DNA of 64,000 nt, from contig JAKSJQ010000004.1 of NCBI GenBank assembly GCA_024402115.1, positions 1 to 64,000 of the forward strand, read 5' to 3'. Of this stretch, positions 62,753 to 64,000 are shown piece after piece. The notes below the pieces were generated by a model, which worked only from the letters and a program-made list of their open reading frames with translations, was not told the origin of the DNA and made no database searches. Numbering within the stretch: position 1 is the stretch's first letter; each line of letters opens with the position of its first letter. The stretch comes from Bacteroidales bacterium (lineage in GTDB: Bacteria; Bacteroidota; Bacteroidia; Bacteroidales; UBA932). The translations under genes were made by a program, and so were the position numbers.

Positions 62753-63025
62753 ATGCTTGGAAGCCTGAAAACTAACATAGAGAAGCTCATCGCAGCTTAC
62801 GAGACCGTGAAGGGAGAGAACATCGCCCTCCGCGAACAAGCCGACAAGGATAAGCAGGAGATACTTACCCTCAAAGCGCAGATCATCGAGTTGAACAAAC
62901 AGATTGACAGCCTCAGGCTGACAGCAGCATTCTCCGGAACCCCTACGCAGGATACCGGAGCGAAGGAAAAAGTCGAACGACTTATCAGGGAAATCGATAA
63001 GTGCATAGCCCTGATGGAGGAATAA
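62753..63025 (+). CDS. Small coiled-coil protein upstream of zapA
   Basis: This 90-residue protein is almost entirely a predicted coiled coil (about residues 5-60, with heptads such as LREQADKDKQEILTLKAQI), followed by a short hinge and a C-terminal helix ERLIREIDKCIALMEE. It starts with its own consensus promoter and is 5 bases from zapA. Position and shape suggest a ZapB-like or ZapA-partner role at the division ring; that is inference, since coiled coils carry little family signal. Confidence 0.75.
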   Translation: MLGSLKTNIEKLIAAYETVKGENIALREQADKDKQEILTLKAQIIELNKQIDSLRLTAAFSGTPTQDTGAKEKVERLIREIDKCIALMEE

Positions 63026-63030
63026 GAGTT

Positions 63031-63318
63031 ATGGCTGATCAGAACATAACAATCACTATAGCAGGTCGAAAGTACTGTCTTAAGGCATCTTCTCCGGAGA
63101 AGGAGGAGATAATCCGCAAGGCAGCTGACGTAGTAAACAACAAGATCAGTTATTACCAGAAGGTATTCGCCGGCAAGAGCGAGGCCGATCTTCTGTCTTT
63201 CGTAGCCCTCAACGAGTGCATCACCAACCTTACGATAAGCAAGGATAAGGAGGCGATGCTCAGCGAGGTCAAGGCTCTTGGAGAGCAGCTTGCGAGCTAT
63301 ATTGAAAACATTGATTGA
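63031..63318 (+). CDS. zapA: Cell division protein ZapA
   Basis: ZapA cross-links FtsZ filaments and stabilises the Z-ring. The 95-residue protein has the N-terminal beta domain (NITITIAGRKYCLKASSPEKEE, 5-26) with the family's 'I.G..Y.L......E' pattern. A long helix follows (IRKAADVVNNKISYY, then a coiled-coil tail from about 60) that would form the tetramer stalk. It follows the coiled-coil gene by 5 bases and precedes the candidate 6S RNA, the same zapA-ssrS order seen in many bacteria. Confidence 0.88.
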   Translation: MADQNITITIAGRKYCLKASSPEKEEIIRKAADVVNNKISYYQKVFAGKSEADLLSFVALNECITNLTISKDKEAMLSEVKALGEQLASYIENID

Positions 63319-63321
63319 CAC

Positions 63322-63512
63322 AGCCGTCAGTAAGTTCGTGCTCAAATCAACACTACTGACGTAGCCGGGTATCTCGGATGGGGATGACGGACCTAGGTGA
63401 CCCGAACGGGGATTCTGCAGATTACTGCAGGACGGAGGATATCAGAACCAGTATTTCCGGAGCCCAAATCTTATTTTTTAAGATTTTGTGACACCAAGCT
63501 GACGGCTTTTTT
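63322..63512 (+). ncRNA. ssrS: Probable 6S RNA
   Basis: This is a non-coding stretch of about 190 bases starting 3 bases after the zapA stop. Its ends form a closing stem, AGCCGTCAG (63322-63330) with CTGACGGCT (63499-63507), followed by a T6 run, so the RNA ends like an intrinsic terminator. The interior can form nested stems, including CTGCAG-ATTA-CTGCAG and CCCG-AA-CGGG. A single long, bubbled hairpin of about 190 nt directly after zapA is the classic setting of 6S RNA, which binds housekeeping RNA polymerase. I infer the identity from size, context and closing stem, not from a covariance match. It could instead be a leader of rny. Confidence 0.6.
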
Positions 63513-63531
63513 CAATATCTGTATGTACTCT

Positions 63532-63560
63532 CGACCGGTCTCGCCGGTTGGGATTTTTTA
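63532..63560 (+). terminator. Second terminator-like hairpin before rny
   Basis: A 7-bp stem (CGACCGG with CCGGTTG, one G-T pair), 5-base loop, then GGATTTTTTATTTT. It lies 25 bases after the 6S end and 21 bases before rny. Confidence 0.6.
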
Positions 63561-63580
63561 TTTTATATATACAACGCAAA

Positions 63581-64000
63581 ATGAACGTACTGTACTTGAT
63601 AATCGCCGCGATAGTCGGCGCCATCATAGCCCTGGCGGTATACATCACCGTCAAGAAGGCCATCCTCAAGGGCAAGAGAGAAGAGATTCTCGAAAAGGCC
63701 GAGAAGGAAGGTGAAGCGATAAAGAAGGAAAAGATCTTCCAGGCTAAGGAGAAGTTCCTCCAGCTCAAGAGCGAACATGAGCAGAAGGTCGGAGAGAAGA
63801 ACAAGCAGCTCGCCGACATGGAGAACCGCCTCAAGCAGAAGGAGAATTCGCTCAACCAGCAGAATTCTGAGCTCGGCAGGAAGAACAAGGAGGTCGAGGT
63901 CATCCGCGAGAACCTCAGGAACCAGGTAGAGATCGCGAACCGCAAGGCCGAGGAATACGAGCGCATGCGCGGTGAGGTCATCAAGCAGATCGAGCAGATC
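63581..64000 (+). CDS. rny: Ribonuclease Y (partial, C-terminus off the window)
   Basis: RNase Y is a membrane-tethered endoribonuclease that starts mRNA decay. The first 140 residues are visible: an N-terminal membrane helix (NVLYLIIAAIVGAIIALAVY, about 2-21) and a long charged coiled coil (about 28-140, heptads such as LADMENRLKQKENSLNQQ), as expected. The KH and HD catalytic domains lie beyond the window edge. The zapA-6S-rny order supports the call. Confidence 0.85.
   Translation, partial: MNVLYLIIAAIVGAIIALAVYITVKKAILKGKREEILEKAEKEGEAIKKEKIFQAKEKFLQLKSEHEQKVGEKNKQLADMENRLKQKENSLNQQNSELGRKNKEVEVIRENLRNQVEIANRKAEEYERMRGEVIKQIEQI

Overview
The window is about 64 kb of a Bacteroidales-type genome, probably a strictly anaerobic gut or rumen commensal with fairly high GC. 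The evidence is a SusC/SusD pair, the Bacteroides-type arginine operon that uses an N-acylornithine transcarbamylase, ATP-dependent PEP carboxykinase, a GH97 glycosidase, glycyl-radical chemistry, and the Bacteroidetes promoter element TAnnTTTG in front of most first genes. I cannot name family or genus. secA is cut by the left edge and ribonuclease Y by the right edge.

Layout. 1-9.5 kb: secA (partial), rnhA-pdxA, then recG-WYL regulator-S9 peptidase. 9.5-13.1 kb: recQ divergent from a strongly expressed pckA with a clear terminator. 13.1-16.7 kb: a TPR protein, a YycJ-like hydrolase and a small lipoprotein. 16.7-25.2 kb: a degenerate M28 protein, an MsbA-like ABC exporter, a large amidase/golvesin protein, a histidine phosphatase and a CyuA-like desulfidase.

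25.2-35.8 kb is a tightly packed arginine operon: GNAT acyltransferase, argG, argC, argD, argF', argB, M20 deacylase, argH. A UvrA2-type ATPase is coupled to its end. A structured leader with a Lys/Arg-rich mini-ORF precedes it. An unassigned structured element closed by 21 base pairs starts on the base after the last stop codon.

36.1-52.3 kb, all on the minus strand, is the most interesting region. A five-gene operon reads P5C dehydrogenase, M64 metallopeptidase, Xaa-Pro aminopeptidase, a glycyl-radical enzyme with the full set of trans-4-hydroxyproline dehydratase (HypD) active-site residues I can recall, and its radical-SAM activase. Immediately upstream on the same strand is a SusC-SusD-DUF4859 lipoprotein-HEXXH metallopeptidase operon with no glycosidase. 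Together they read as a predicted system for taking up hydroxyproline-rich peptides (collagen, gelatin or plant extensin), trimming them, and converting hydroxyproline through P5C to glutamate.

52.4-64 kb: a DUF389 membrane protein, a nucleoside kinase with a TGS-like front end, mannose-1-phosphate guanylyltransferase, a receiver/ATP-grasp fusion protein, a repeat-rich intergenic region, GH97, purine nucleoside phosphorylase, a coiled-coil protein with zapA, a probable 6S RNA, and ribonuclease Y. I saw no tRNA, rRNA, CRISPR array, transposase or prophage gene.
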